Below are positions 9,387 to 20,407 of a stretch of DNA of 37,270 bases, one piece after another; the stretch's first letter is position 1; each line of letters begins with the position of its first letter. The notes under the pieces were generated by a model. That model did not search any database. It was not told where the DNA came from and was given only the letters and a program-made list of their open reading frames with translations. The stretch is from Chara braunii (lineage: Eukaryota > Streptophyta > Charophyceae > Charales > Characeae): positions 5,989,179-6,026,448 of the forward strand of contig BFEA01000015.1 of assembly GCA_003427395.1 (NCBI GenBank), written 5' to 3'. Both the position numbers and the translations under genes were made by a program.

Positions 9387-12300
9387 ATGCCGACGGCGAT
9401 AGCTCGAGAGCGATCAACACTAGACAGAATATCTAAAGAAAAGATTGTCAGAGAGATTAAGGAAAGGAAGAAGAGGGAGACGCAACGAATAACAGAAGAG
9501 AGTATAGCGGAGATGGACATAGGGGATGGAAACTTGACAGAACAAGAAAACGAGCGTGTACTAGAGGTTCTTAAGACTTGTGACAAGGCCATAGCCTTTA
9601 GCGACGCAGAAAGAGGAAGGATCGATCTTAGGTACGCCAAACCCGCCAGGATCTATACGATTTCGCACACTCCATGGAATGACGCAGGGTGGAAGTTTGC
9701 TTGAAAGGAGAAGGAAGAAGTAATTGCCTTTCTAAAAGAGAAGATGGCGTCGCATGTGGTTGAACCATCTGATAGCGCGTACGCAAACAAGTGGTTCTTC
9801 TTACGGAAACCTCATGGGAAAATCCGGTGGATTCAAGATCTTCATAAGGTTAGCTTGGTTACCATCCGGGAGGTAGGGTCCATACCACATGCTGATCTAT
9901 TAGCAGAGGGAGCAGAAGGCAAATCGATCTACTTCGTCTGCGATCTATTTTCGGGTTATAATGAGATACCTCTGGATCCTAGAGATAGACACCTTACTGC
10001 CATGCATACGCCTCTCGAATTAGTGCAAATGATGGTTGTGCCGATGGGTTGGACCAATAGGGTTGCGGTCTTCCAGAGAGCTATGGTAGCTGTTCTGAAA
10101 GACTACATTCCTGATAAAGTTGAAGTCTTTTTTGAAGACTTCCCGATAAAAGGGCCCGTACTGAAAGATGAGATGGAGGTTGCTCCTTGTGTCAGGAGAT
10201 TTGTAGAGCAGCACTTGACGGACATTTACACGATCCTAGAACAACTAGATGATGCTAATCCAACGGTCAGTGGGACGAACAACCAGTGGGCTGTCTCGTC
10301 GATTAAAATTTTAGGGTTCATATGTGATTCGAGGGGACGCCGAGCAGGCCTAGCGAAACTAAACAAACTCTTGAACTGGCCGACTCCGTTGCATAGCGTT
10401 ACCGAAGTCCACCAATTCCTCGAAGTTATAGGTTACTGGCGGATCTTCATACGTGGGTACGCGGAGAAGGCGGAGCCCCTACGAATTCTCCTTAGGAAAA
10501 CCGAGCGATTTTACTGGGATTCTCCTCAGGAGCTCGCGGTATTAACCCTCAAAGAGGAATTCAAAGAAGGAGGACGAATTTTAGGCGTACCGTTCTTCGA
10601 GGACGAGGCCAACAGGCCATTCATAGTATCTACGAATGCTGGACCATGCTCGGTCGGAGGACTGCTTTCTCAAAAGGACGCTGACGATAAGAAGAGGCCA
10701 CTGAGATTTGAGAGTCGTACGCTTAATACCGTTGAACGCAACTCTAGCCAGTTCAAAAAGGAGGTGCTATCTGTCCTACAGTGCTTAGACGTCTTTAAAC
10801 ATTACATATATGGGAGGCGATTTATTCTAAGGGTAAATCCTACAGCCATAGTGTTGGTTTTACAAAAGGACTTCACTCTGACCGATCCCACGATTGTGAA
10901 GTGGTTGATCAGGATTCGACTTTACGACTATACCGTTGAGAGGGTCTTAGGAACGAAGAATGTTGTAGCGGACGGGCTCTCGCGAATCCCGATTGAAGCG
11001 AAACGGCCGATAGCGGCAGTGATGCTGATCATGACAGAACCTAGACGGACTGATCGATTCCTAGTCAACCTTTATGAAGGTAAGTACCGGACGATCGGAT
11101 TGCATCTATTGCGAGAGGAGAGTTCAGATTCGGAGATTCGGAGACAGGCAACTCAGTACTGCCTAAGATCTGGGCATTTATTCCGTCGACCTACTGGATC
11201 TGGGATGCCTCTGCGAGTAGTCTGTGATCCCGAAGAGAGGCGAGTGGTGATAGCGGAGCTTCACGACGGAGTAGTCTGTGGGTATAGAGGAGTAAAAGGG
11301 ACATATGGGAAGGTGCGCAGACTATACTGGTGGGAAGGTCGGTACAAAGATGTAGAAAAATATTGTGCGATCTGTGAGGAATGTCAGAAAAGATCCCTTG
11401 TAAGGTACAAGGAGCCACTTCATCCTTCCTATCCTACTAGACAGGGCGAAAAAGTGCATATTGATTTAGTGAAGATGCCGAAAGGCGTAGGAAACATGAA
11501 TTATGTCGTGAACATCAGAGATGACTTCACTGGATTTATCGACGGAAAACCTATCAGAAGAAAGGCAGCCAGAGAAGTAAAGAACTTTGTTCTGGAGTAT
11601 TTATCTAGGTATGGGTGTGTTAGTAGGATCGTAATGGATAGAGGAGTGGAATTCCTAGCCGATGAGGTCCAAAGCGTGTTTAAGAAAGCAGGGGCTAGAG
11701 TCTCCATAGCTACTGCCTACCACCCTCAATCTAACTCACCTGTAGAGCGAGGCCACTAGTCCTTGATAACTTCATTGTCCAAGTGGTGTAGAGGTAAAGA
11801 TAACGACTGGCCAAAATATTTTCGATACGCGATATGGGCAGACAATGTCACAGTCCGGGCTAGCACGGGATACCCGCCTTATACTCTATGGTTTGGAAGG
11901 CACTGCCCTCTACCCATAGAGTTTCATGTTGATAGTTGGACTACAATTACCTGGGCGGACAATATGTCGCGAGAGGGGCTTCTGGCGGCCCGGACGAGAC
12001 AGATATCCTACGGGTTAGAGGACAATCTCACGACCGTGACCAATCGATTGGCGGTGGAAAGGGAGAAAGGCAAGGAAAGATAGGATAATGATGTCAGGAT
12101 CAGAAAGGAAAAAATAAGTGTAGGTGATAAGGTACTTCTCTACGATGCAGTATTAGAGAGGACATGGTCAGGGAAGTTGGCTAACAGATGGATGGGACCT
12201 TACCGCGTAGTCGGCACGCTTGGTTGGGGCGCGTATATAATAGTTGAATTAGATATGTCTAAGTGGAAAGATCCTGTGGCAGGGCTAGATTGGAGTTGTT

Positions 12301-12404
12301 CAAGCCGAGGGAAACCCCTACCCCTGCGCCAACTCTGTCAAACCCAAAAGGGAAGGAGAAAGCCAAGGTGGCAGATGAGGGACCATCGAGACGGTTCGAA
12401 GTAG
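9387..12404 (+). pseudogene. Decayed Ty3/gypsy RT, RNase H and integrase
   Basis: One frame runs across the block with stops at 9702 (TGA), 11757 (TAG) and 12081 (TAG). The longest open part is 9744-11759 (671 codons). RT: the first catalytic Asp is in CDLFSGYNEI (residue 67), but the YxDD box reads FFED (129-132), with Glu for the first Asp. RNase H: the TDAS-type motif reads STNAG (Asp to Asn, 298), E340 is kept, RVDPT reads RVNPT (Asn 365), and ADGLSR keeps D410. Integrase: H507 is kept, the second zinc His is Tyr 514, C544/C547 are present, and D574, D632 and E668 form an intact D,D35E triad. The GPY/F motif (RWMGPYRVVGTLGWGAY) lies at about 12183-12233. The order RT-RH-IN is diagnostic of Ty3/gypsy. 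Confidence 0.9.
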
Positions 12405-12559
12405 GTGGGAGTTCGAAGAAGAGAAAGAGGGTAGAGACCAGGAAAGCAAAAGGCTTGACACTAGGGAAGAAAAAAAAGTGGTTTTTTGTACTTCGCAGAC
12501 CGAAACGAAGGGTCCGCATCAGACAGGGTGACTCATCTGGGCCGAAAACATTTCAATGA
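12263..12559 (+). pseudogene. Integrase C-terminal tail in a shifted frame
   Basis: Near 12290 the pol frame appears to shift. The second frame continues RLELFKPRETPTPAPTLSNP and then a basic tail with SSKKRKRVETRKAKG and LGKKKKW, ending at 12559. A Pro-rich linker and a Lys/Arg cluster after the GPY/F motif would suit a nuclear-localisation or chromatin-binding tail of integrase. The link to pol is inferred from position and from the loss of coding character in the original frame after 12300. Confidence 0.45.
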
Positions 12560-13480
12560 AGCAAGAGGCACGAAAACACTTTTCTTCCTATACCAAAACG
12601 ACTGCGACATAGGAGGTGCAAAAAACATTTTCTGAGCTCCAGGATTCCTGGAAAAACCAAACACAAAACACTTAAGCGCCGACACAGGCGACGAATACGG
12701 GCGGTCACTTTGAAACTTGTGCATTTCCTGTGACCGGCGCGACGGTATCTCGACGGGGACGTCAAGAAGAGGTTCGGGCTTACCGTCGGGCGGTCGCAGA
12801 CGGTCGGCCACCCGACATACGAGGAATTCGTCTCTCAACCAAACGTCCGGTTAGGATTTGTCGGGTACTCTTGTCTGGACCGTCGAGGAAAATTAGGGTT
12901 CGGAAAAGGGGCCCTAAAATTCCCTCGATGGATCATGAAAACTGACCCTTGAAATTAACATGATGAACAACCACGCTCGCCGCCCCTAACTCCTACCGTT
13001 TTCATTCGTTCCAAGGCTGTTCCCGATGCGGCCGACCACGGAGCCGGGATATGGTGCTAGGCCTTGGTGCGCTTCTTTCACACTGGACAATTGACGAGGG
13101 AAATGGACCAGCAATTTTCGCTGATTTAATAACCAAATCAAAATTGAGAAAAATAATTAAAAATAATAAAAAGGAAGAAAATAACGAAATATTTGCTATT
13201 TAATTAAATTTTATCGAAATTTATCCTTGGTAAACTTGTCCTTTATTTTCATTAATTTCAATATCAGAATTAATAGTGCATAAAAAATTTAAAAATAATA
13301 AAAAAGAAAAAAACAAATGATTAATTATTATTTGATTGATTTTAACGAAATTTACTCCTGACGAATTTTTGTTGGGAATTATTTGTTTATCCGGAGTCCG
13401 TTGATCCGTGCGAGTTCCGATAGCTATGAACCCACGCTTGGTTTTGCCTCGGTATGACCCCGATGTTATTGAGTGAGTCG
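12560..13480. other. Noncoding 3' part of retrotransposon, A/T-rich
   Basis: No open frame is supported here. The stretch 13130-13380 is very A/T-rich and contains two similar blocks (AATTAAAAATAATAAAAAGG at about 13155 and a related one at about 13290, each followed by TTTATCG/TTTAACG-AAATTTA). This looks like an old local duplication. Confidence 0.4.
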
Positions 13481-14350
13481 GGCCGTATTTTGCTGGATTC
13501 TCATGGTAGTTGATGATATTGACGGTGAGACCAACCAGACCGGTCTACGGTTCACAGCAACCGGTCAGATTGGTGTAGTTACTGGTCCGGCGTTGACGAG
13601 ATTCATGGTGGTATGGTAGTCACGCTGGTTGGCACGACAACTGGTCCATGGTTCGGTACTTTTGCTTGGTACGATCACTGGTTGAGCATTTATACAGTAC
13701 TGGAACAACGTATTGCAGCCTAATCTCATTATTCTGGTTGGTCACTGGTCCAAAGCTGGAACGACACACTTATTGCTCGGTATGGTATTCGACATTGGAT
13801 TGATGTGGTTACAGGGCTGGTACTGGCACGACACACTTTTTGTTTGGTTCGGTATTCGGTCTGGGTGGGGATTCGCGCTGCCTACTCTTGCTGATGGTAT
13901 TATTCTAATATGATCGTGACTTTGCGGCAGCTGCTGGTTTGGTACTGGGACGGTTCACTGCTGGTTGGATATCATTATTGCTTGGTTCAACATTCAGGCC
14001 TGACGCGATGATTTTGATGAGGCCTGCTCTAATTCAGGTACGGCCACTGGTCCAACTCAGGTACGGTACAAGCTTCGTTGGATACGGTTGTCCCCTGAAT
14101 ACGATGTCTGATCCAATAGGGGATTGTCGCGGTTCATTTGTGTACTACGGGGTGCTACCAGACCACCGTAGGCTACGGGAACTGGTCCGGACGCGTTATA
14201 CCTTGCTGCAATTACCAGTGCATTCCTTGTTGGAACCGCTGGGCCTACATGGGTCCCACTCTACTGGGCCATCACTATACTGGACCAGTGAGCCGGGTTT
14301 TGCTGCTACCTTCGGTCCGCCAAGGCCTACGACCAGTGCGGCAGTCTGCA
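13480..14350. repeat. Degenerate TGGT-rich tandem repeat
   Basis: The motifs ACTGGTCC, GCTTGGTACGATCACTGG and CTGGWACGACACACTT recur every 40-70 bases with many changes. CTGGAACGACACACTTATTG (about 13756) and CTGGCACGACACACTTTTTG (about 13822) show the relation best. Open frames across it are explained by the repeat composition. Unit borders are unclear. Confidence 0.4.
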
Positions 14351-15712
14351 TATAGCCAGAGCGGATTGGAGTTCCGAAGGAGGCATTTTCTCGCACGTGC
14401 TAGGCGTACGCAGCCCACTACCAATGTGACTGGACAGCGAGAGGGAAAAAGCTCGGTTCGCGCATCAGAAGGGAGGTACGATTCTAGTCCTGGGGAATGC
14501 GTGCTAGGTGTACGCGACCATTGATCAACGCTCGGAGCGGAAGACATGGGGTAGAGCGGAAGGCAGAGGAACGAAGGGAAACCAAGAGAGGAGATCCTGG
14601 TGCGGGCGGCGCGTCTTGCATCTGAATCGTCTCGGGGGACAGCCCCCGGGGAAGGAGAACATTGCACGGGGCGGAACTCATCGCGGAAGCTCCTCAGTTA
14701 TACACGCTTCGGTTGGCGTACGCATCCTGGGAACTACGCAATAATGCAGAACTGAGGGGGGAGGGTGATGGGAGCGAACGAGGACGCATGAGGGGGGGAG
14801 ATTGAGAGAGAAAGAGGGAGAGGGTACATGAGTGCCTAACCCAAGTGTGCCTAACCGTGAGAGGGTGAAGTGAGAAGGGCGGTCAGAGACGGTCTATACG
14901 AATGAAGGGGGAAATGAATACAGTATTTATGTGGTAATAAGCAAGGCAACTCTTTCAAGTTCGAGTGCGAGAGATTACACAGGCGTGAAGTTCAAATACG
15001 TACAATGATATAAAGCGGGGTGAAGGGCACAAATTTACTCGTTGCTCCAAAATTGATTAACTTGTCGGAGAACGCAGCCAAGTTCATTCGTATTTGAGCC
15101 AGCCTGTTCGCCGCCCGACAACGGGAAGTTGGGAATAGCGTTCTCTGCGCAGTCAAAATGGTGTTCCCTCAAAAGTCTGCCTGCAACGTCGCTCTACTCG
15201 GAGGGTGGTTGATCTTGCAGAAAGGCCATCTCAATTGGGTGGGTACGTCGTCACGGAAGGTAAGGATTGACGCTGCTCATCCTCTTATCTTTCTAGTCAG
15301 CAACCTCCCCTGTTTCGACGTGAGAGTAATTGGAATTAGTGCGCGTCTTCAATCGCCTACACATGCGCACAGTCGTGGGCTCAAGCTTGGGCGTTTGAAC
15401 GAGTGTGTCTGTATGCGTAAGTGAGGGAGGGAAAAGAGCAAAGACAGATAAGGTAACGAAAGGAGAGAGGAAGCCCGATACACGCAGGGACGAGATGGGA
15501 ACTTTCAATCACGTGTGGGGAATCCCCGTGGAGACTGGTTTATCATAGTCCTAGCTCTCAAGAATGTGTCCTCTCTTGACTGCGAACTGTCCGATCTTGA
15601 TTGGGGGGGAAAAAGTCAAACAGTCGTGAATGCGCAATGGTAACGGCTGATGCTGAAATGATACGAGCTTACCCTTGTGCGTTCCCTTCGAAAGGCTTGA
15701 GGCTATCAACGA
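14351..15712. other. 3' internal region of the retrotransposon, no gene seen
   Basis: No recognisable protein is present. It contains purine-rich stretches (for example 14750-14830) and a G6A5-type tract at 15603-15615 that could be a remnant polypurine tract. That tract lies about 100 bases before the 3' LTR instead of directly next to it. The usual polypurine tract abutting the LTR is not visible. Confidence 0.4.
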
Positions 15713-16137
15713 TGGTTTTGTCACCCTAAGTTCGTGTGTTAGTTGCAGAAAGTGAATTCATTGGAAGATCCTGCTCCAAAGCCTAAGTCGACCTGCGAGA
15801 ACGGTCAAAGCAGAAACATAGGTTCTCTCGAGAGCCTTGTTGCCAGAAACTTCAAGTTGGTTCGTGAGCATTCCCCTTTGCCTCGACCTGCCCATCTATT
15901 CAACGAGAGACTTGAGCATCGTGTTCCAGATCATCAGGAGTGATGAAGGATCTATTGGTTGATCCGATCAGAGACAGACTTAAAATCGGCTTGAGCGTGC
16001 TACGTAAGGTAGAGTCGGGCAGTGGGTTTACCGACTCTTTAACAACTTAGACTTGCGGGTTGTAACAGGGGACGGGTAAGGCTCGGCGTCTGAACTGAGA
16101 GGAGTGGTATGAGTGACAGGAAGGGTATAGCGAATTC

Positions 16138-16170
<33 letters not shown>

Positions 16171-16611
16171 TGATGAGAGTTAATCGGGGGAGCATTGCTA
16201 GACGCAAGAACCGAGTACTAACGCTGCCAGATTCGAATTATCTTGAACTGTTCTGATGTTCATCACCATTACTGAGCTCAACATTCCAAATTGTCAAGTT
16301 CTGCAGTGAAAAGCGTAAAGATATTTCCACTTGTTTTCTCGCACTTTGGGCTCTGTCATTACTACTGGACGCATTACAGTTATGCTCACGGGCGACTCCA
16401 AGTGAAAGCAGAGTCGTCGAAGTCGCATCATTCGGTCATTTAAGAGTCTTGCTTTGAATGCTCGTGAGAAGGGAAAGCCCTACACCTTATGACTGTATCA
16501 CTCCTGGGAATCTAAGAAGAGAGATTCACAACGACGATCCGAAGGGAGAATCAAAACAACCAATAAATTCTGCAAAATTACTTTGAATCCTAGTTTTAAC
16601 TTTTACATATA

Positions 16612-16646
<35 letters not shown>

Positions 16647-16798
16647 CTCGGGACTGAAAAAGGAGATCTTGACAGGCAGTGCGAACCTCAGTACCCTGCT
16701 GATCGTTGAGGACCTCGGAAGCGGGCGCAACGAGTGACAGGCGTCGTTGCCCTTGGCTTCAGCGAACGGTAGGCGACCCCTCCCCGGGTTTCCTCACA
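15713..16798 (+). repeat. 3' long terminal repeat of Ty3/gypsy element
   Basis: This is a 1086-bp direct copy of 369-1546. It starts TGGTTTTGTC and ends CCTCACA. Differences are scattered substitutions, a pure A run where the other copy has A with G (about 16138-16166), and a plain TA/CA tract (16616-16646) where the 5' LTR carries the hammerhead-family insert. The similarity implies that the divergence is younger than the heavy decay of gag-pol would suggest. The 91-bp minisatellite follows within eight bases. Confidence 0.8.
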
Positions 16799-16805
16799 CC
16801 GGGTC

Positions 16806-18310
16806 CTTCCTAGTTGCTCACATGTGTGTATGTTGCACTCTCACATGTGCAAGTTAAGTCTGTCCTCACTTGGTGATGTGGAGGTGCCTTCCTAGTTGCT
16901 CCATAGCTCATGTATGTGTGTGCCGTAGTCTCATTGGTGCAAGTTCAGTCTTCCTCTTACTTGGTGATGTACTGGTTCCTTCCGAGTTGCTCCATATCTC
17001 AAATATGTGTGTGTTGTAGCCCCATTGGTGCAAGGTTTGTCTTTCTCTCACTTAGTGATGTATCGGCTCCTTCCTAGTTGCTCCATAGCTCACGTGTATA
17101 GGCTGCACTCTCACTTGTGCAAGTTCAGTCTTTCCTCACTTGGTGATGTGCCGGTGCCTTCCTAGTTGCGCCATAGCTCATGTATATGTGTGTTGTAGTC
17201 TCACTGGTGCAAGTTCAGTCTTTCTCTCTGTTGGTGAGGTACCGGTTCCTTCCTAGTTGCTCCATAGCTCACATGTGTATATGCTGCACTCTCACATGTG
17301 CAAGTTCAGTGCTTCCTCACTTGGCTCGCATGTGTGTATGCTGCTCTCTCACATGTGCAAGTTCAGTCCTTCCTCACTTGGTGATGTGGCGGTGCCTTCC
17401 TAGTTGCTCCATAGCTCATGTATGTGTGTGTTGTAGTCTCATTGGTGCAAGTGCAGTCTTTCTCTTACTTGGTGATGTATCGGTGCCTTCCTAGTTGCTC
17501 CATAGTTCAAATGTGTGTGTGTTGTAGCCCCATTGGTGCAAGTATAGGCTTTCTCTCACTTCGTGATGTACCAGTTCCTTCCTAGTTGCTCCATAACTCA
17601 TATGTGTGTATGCTGCACTCTCACATGTGCAAGTTCAGTCTTTCCTCACTTGGTGATGTGGCGGTGCCTTCCTAGTTGCCCCATAGCTCATGTATGTGTG
17701 TGCTGTAGTCTCATTGATGCAAGTTCAGTCTTTCTCTCACTTGGTGAGGTACCGGTTCCTTCCTAGTTGTCCGATAGCTCATGTATGTGTGTGCTGTAGT
17801 CTCATTGATGCAAGTTCAGTCTTTCTCTCAGTTGGTGATGTGGCGGTGCTTTCCTAGTTGCTCCATAGCTCTTATATGAGTATGTTATAATCTCACTTGT
17901 GAAAGTTCAGTCCTTCTCTCACCTAGTGATGAACCGGTTCTTTCCTAGTTGCTCTATAGCTCACATGTGTATATGCTGCACTTTCACTTGTGCAAAGTTC
18001 AGTCTTCTCTCACTTGGTAATGTGCCGGTTTAAATTTATTGCTTCCATGGCTCTATGTGCCGGAGTAGGAAAGACACCCTTATGTTGTTTAACTTTTCTC
18101 TCACTTGGTGATGTGCCGGTTCAGATCTGTTGCTTCCATAACTCTATATGTATGTGTAGGATAGTCCCACTTGTGCTGTTCAGTCCTCCTCTCACTTTGT
18201 GATGTGCGGGATCAGACCTTGCTGCCTCCATAGCTCTATGCGCATGTGTAAGTCAGTTACACGTGTTGCTCAGTCGTTCTCTCATCTAATGATATACCGG
18301 TTGAAGCCTT
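16806..18310. repeat. 91-bp minisatellite, about 16 units
   Basis: Units begin CCTTCCTAGTTGCTCCATAG. Starts fall at 16806, 16887, 16978, 17069, 17157, 17248, 17395, 17486, 17577, 17667, 17758, 17849 and 17940, mostly exactly 91 apart, and diverged units continue at about 18027, 18115, 18205 and 18293. Two unit types are mixed: one has CACATGTGTGTATGCTGCAC, the other CATGTATGTGTGTGCTGTAG. The interval 17248-17395 is irregular (147 bp) and reflects an internal duplication. The period is not a multiple of three, so the Cys/Leu-rich open frames here are artefacts. Confidence 0.9.
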
Positions 18311-18361
18311 GAACGGGTGACGGTAGGTCAAGTAAGGATAAAGGGTGGAGTAAGCTTTGGG

Positions 18362-18362
<1 letters not shown>

Positions 18363-18418
<56 letters not shown>
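18363..18418. repeat. (CT)n microsatellite
   Basis: An uninterrupted CT tract of about 55 bases. Confidence 0.95.
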
Positions 18419-18419
<1 letters not shown>

Positions 18420-19500
18420 CTCCTCTATTTCGTCCGTTGACTTTCTTTCCTCTACCCCTTCTGTAACATAAGTTTGAAACTTATTTTCTCTTCCCACTTG
18501 GCATGCAACTAACCCCTCCCTCTCACTTGTTACATTGTTAGGGGGGCGAACAATGAAAGAAAATTGACCTCATTTGGTGGAAAGAGAGGGCAAGGGAAGG
18601 GTTGTCGGCCCGTTGTGCCACCAAGGAGGGAAAGAAGGGAACGCTTGAGAACGTAAAACGGAAAACGCCATGAGATCGGAAGCTGGCTAGTCGAAAGGGG
18701 ACTAAAGAAAGAAGTTGTTGATTGAGAAGAGAGGTCAGTTGACTGAACCAAAACCCGGACTGCATGACTATAAGAAGAGGATGGATTGACTGAGCATGGT
18801 AAAGGAATGGGAAGTAAACGAGGAGCAAAGAAAGAAAACATAGGCATGTGGGAAGGGCTATGTGTTGAACCCCAAGTGGGGGATTGTATTGGTCTTTGCA
18901 CTTGTGTTTGATTGTGCAGGTAAGTAGCTTTGGGATGCCTTGAGCAGGACTGGGCCAGGGATATGCCAGCAAAGGGAAGAGGAATGAATGAGCAAAAGGC
19001 TAAGTGCCTTAGTGTAAACCCTGTTTGTGAATGGGGCCTTGGTGTATGAAGCTTTGAGTGAGGATCGTGCGGGGAACGAAGTCTTGATTGATTGAAATGT
19101 GAAGTAGCCTTTGTATGCGGATGAAGGCCCTGAAAAGACTAAGGGCCAGACACCAATGACGATGGATGTGATGATTGGACCATGGAAATGTGTAGGGGTG
19201 AAGGGGGAAGACGACACCGCCGCGCCCCGATGATGCGACATGATTGTTGCTTTAGGGAAATGGTGCGTGGCCTAAGGATGACGTTTAGCCTATGTACAAA
19301 AGAAGAAAAATTTCTCAAGGTACCCCTTGGACTGCTCGAGTATTGGAAGGAGCAATTGCCTGCGAACACAACCAAGAATCATAAAAATTACTCTTGCGAA
19401 AATATCAGCAAGACTACCACGCGACGTGAGGGTTGAGCTACATCCCCAATGTCAAAGCTCTCTCGCTCGATGGCCTACCGCCATCCATCTCAAAGCACTA
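18419..19500. other. Unassigned sequence, no gene supported
   Basis: No recognisable protein or RNA is visible. A consensus-like donor (GTGCAG|GTAAGTAG) occurs at about 18912-18924, but no matching reading frame supports an exon. Confidence 0.4.
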
Positions 19501-19738
19501 GGTGGGGGTGGCCCCATAACGAATGGCCAGCGCCCTCAGCATGAGCGTGGGCGGTTCGAGCCAACTGGGACCCGCAGTGGGGTCGACACAGACTCGAAAG
19601 TCTAACGGGGTTAGGCCCTACAGCGTATCCATTAATCAAATGCATCATGGGCAGACTGTCTGTCCAGGTTCAACCTTCTGATGCATCGGTGAAAGTCCGA
19701 GACTTGTAGCAGTCTTTTTTTTTTTTTTTTTTTTTTTT
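19501..19738 (+). mobile_element. Possible SINE-like unit with B-box
   Basis: GGTTCGAGCC at about 19553-19562 matches the RNA polymerase III B box. TGGCCAGCGCCC, about 30 bases before it, is a weak A-box candidate. A T run of about 23 bases closes the block at 19716-19738. A T tail on the B-box strand is unusual for an A-tailed SINE, so the T run may instead mark an insertion read from the other strand. Confidence 0.25.
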
Positions 19739-19860
19739 GTGGAGTCCGCGAATCCCATGGACAATGCTCCTCGTCCCTAGGCATGCTGGTTTGTCGTCCT
19801 CCTACCGGTACTACCAGTTGTTTCTGATCATCCCATCGGGCCAACCAGGCCCCCGAGTTT

Positions 19861-19955
19861 CCAAGTGTCGGGGGGATTGCTGCTTCAAACCACTAGTCCC
19901 TCCGAGCCAAGTGTCGGGGGGATTGCTGCTTCGAACCACTAGTCCCTCGGAGCCT
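19861..19955. repeat. Two 46-bp tandem copies carrying the TTAA-family end motif
   Basis: CCAAGTGTCGGGGGGATTGC then TGCTTCRAACCACTAGTCCC is repeated at 19861 and 19907. The AACCACTAGTCCCTCSGAGCC part matches the left end of the TTAA element at 25960 (AACCACCAGTACCTCCGAGCC). Here TTAA is replaced by TTCA/TTCG, so these may be decayed or truncated ends. Confidence 0.5.
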
Positions 19956-20260
19956 ATTTTTCCCAACTCGGATTTCTGCTGCTCACCTAACAAAATGAAC
20001 CATGACAGCGGAAAATGTTTTGAAATTCCTTTTGCCTGGCGCGACCATGCATATAGAAGTACATCAACATGATCTAAAGGGCTAACACAGTGAAGAGGGG
20101 GATGCAAAGGGCGGTAGAACCATCGAACGACTTCGGCAAACATGGGACACATAAAGTATCGTCCCTCCAGCTACTACATCGCGACATGAGATACGAACCA
20201 GCGAGCATGCACTTAGTATGGAATGCAAATCAGTCGACGTCCCATAGAAAGTCGCGTGTG

Positions 20261-20392
20261 TCTGTCCTTCGGGACATCCATTAAAATTGGAACGATACAG
20301 AGAAGGTTAGCATGAACCCTGTGCAAGGATGACACGCAAAAATCGAGAAATGGTCCAAATAATAAGAAAAGGAAAAAAAAAGAAGAAAGAAA
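20261..20392 (+). pseudogene. Retroposed U6 snRNA pseudogene
   Basis: Bases 20264-20360 match U6 spliceosomal RNA along its whole length: GTCC-TTCG-GGAC 5' hairpin, ATTAAAATTGGAACGATACA, the ACAGAGA box (20297-20303), the AGC triad (20309-20311), GCAAGGATGACACGCA and AAATCGAGAAATGGTCCAAA. Differences from plant U6 lie in the ISL region (ATGAACCCTGTG instead of ATGGCCCCTGCG). The 3' oligo-T is missing and an A/G-rich tail (20361-20392) follows. Imperfect direct repeats AGAAAGTCG-CGTGTG (20246-20260) and AGAAAGTCG-GATGTG (20393-20407) flank it, which is a target-site duplication. No plant USE/TATA spacing is seen upstream. It is therefore a LINE-mobilised copy and not an active gene. Confidence 0.85.
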
Positions 20393-20407
20393 AGAAAGTC
20401 GGATGTG

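Noticed and set aside
17180-17766. Cys/Leu-rich open frames in the minisatellite
   Set aside because: The 91-bp period is not a multiple of three, so each unit is read in a different frame. The peptides arise from repeat composition.
18912-18924. Splice donor CAG|GTAAGT as evidence of a gene
   Set aside because: A single donor-like match without any coding exon or acceptor nearby is expected by chance in a window of this size.
20238-20263. Active U6 promoter
   Set aside because: GTCCCATAG resembles part of the plant upstream element but sits only about 20 bases before the U6 start and has no TATA at the right spacing. The terminator is also absent.
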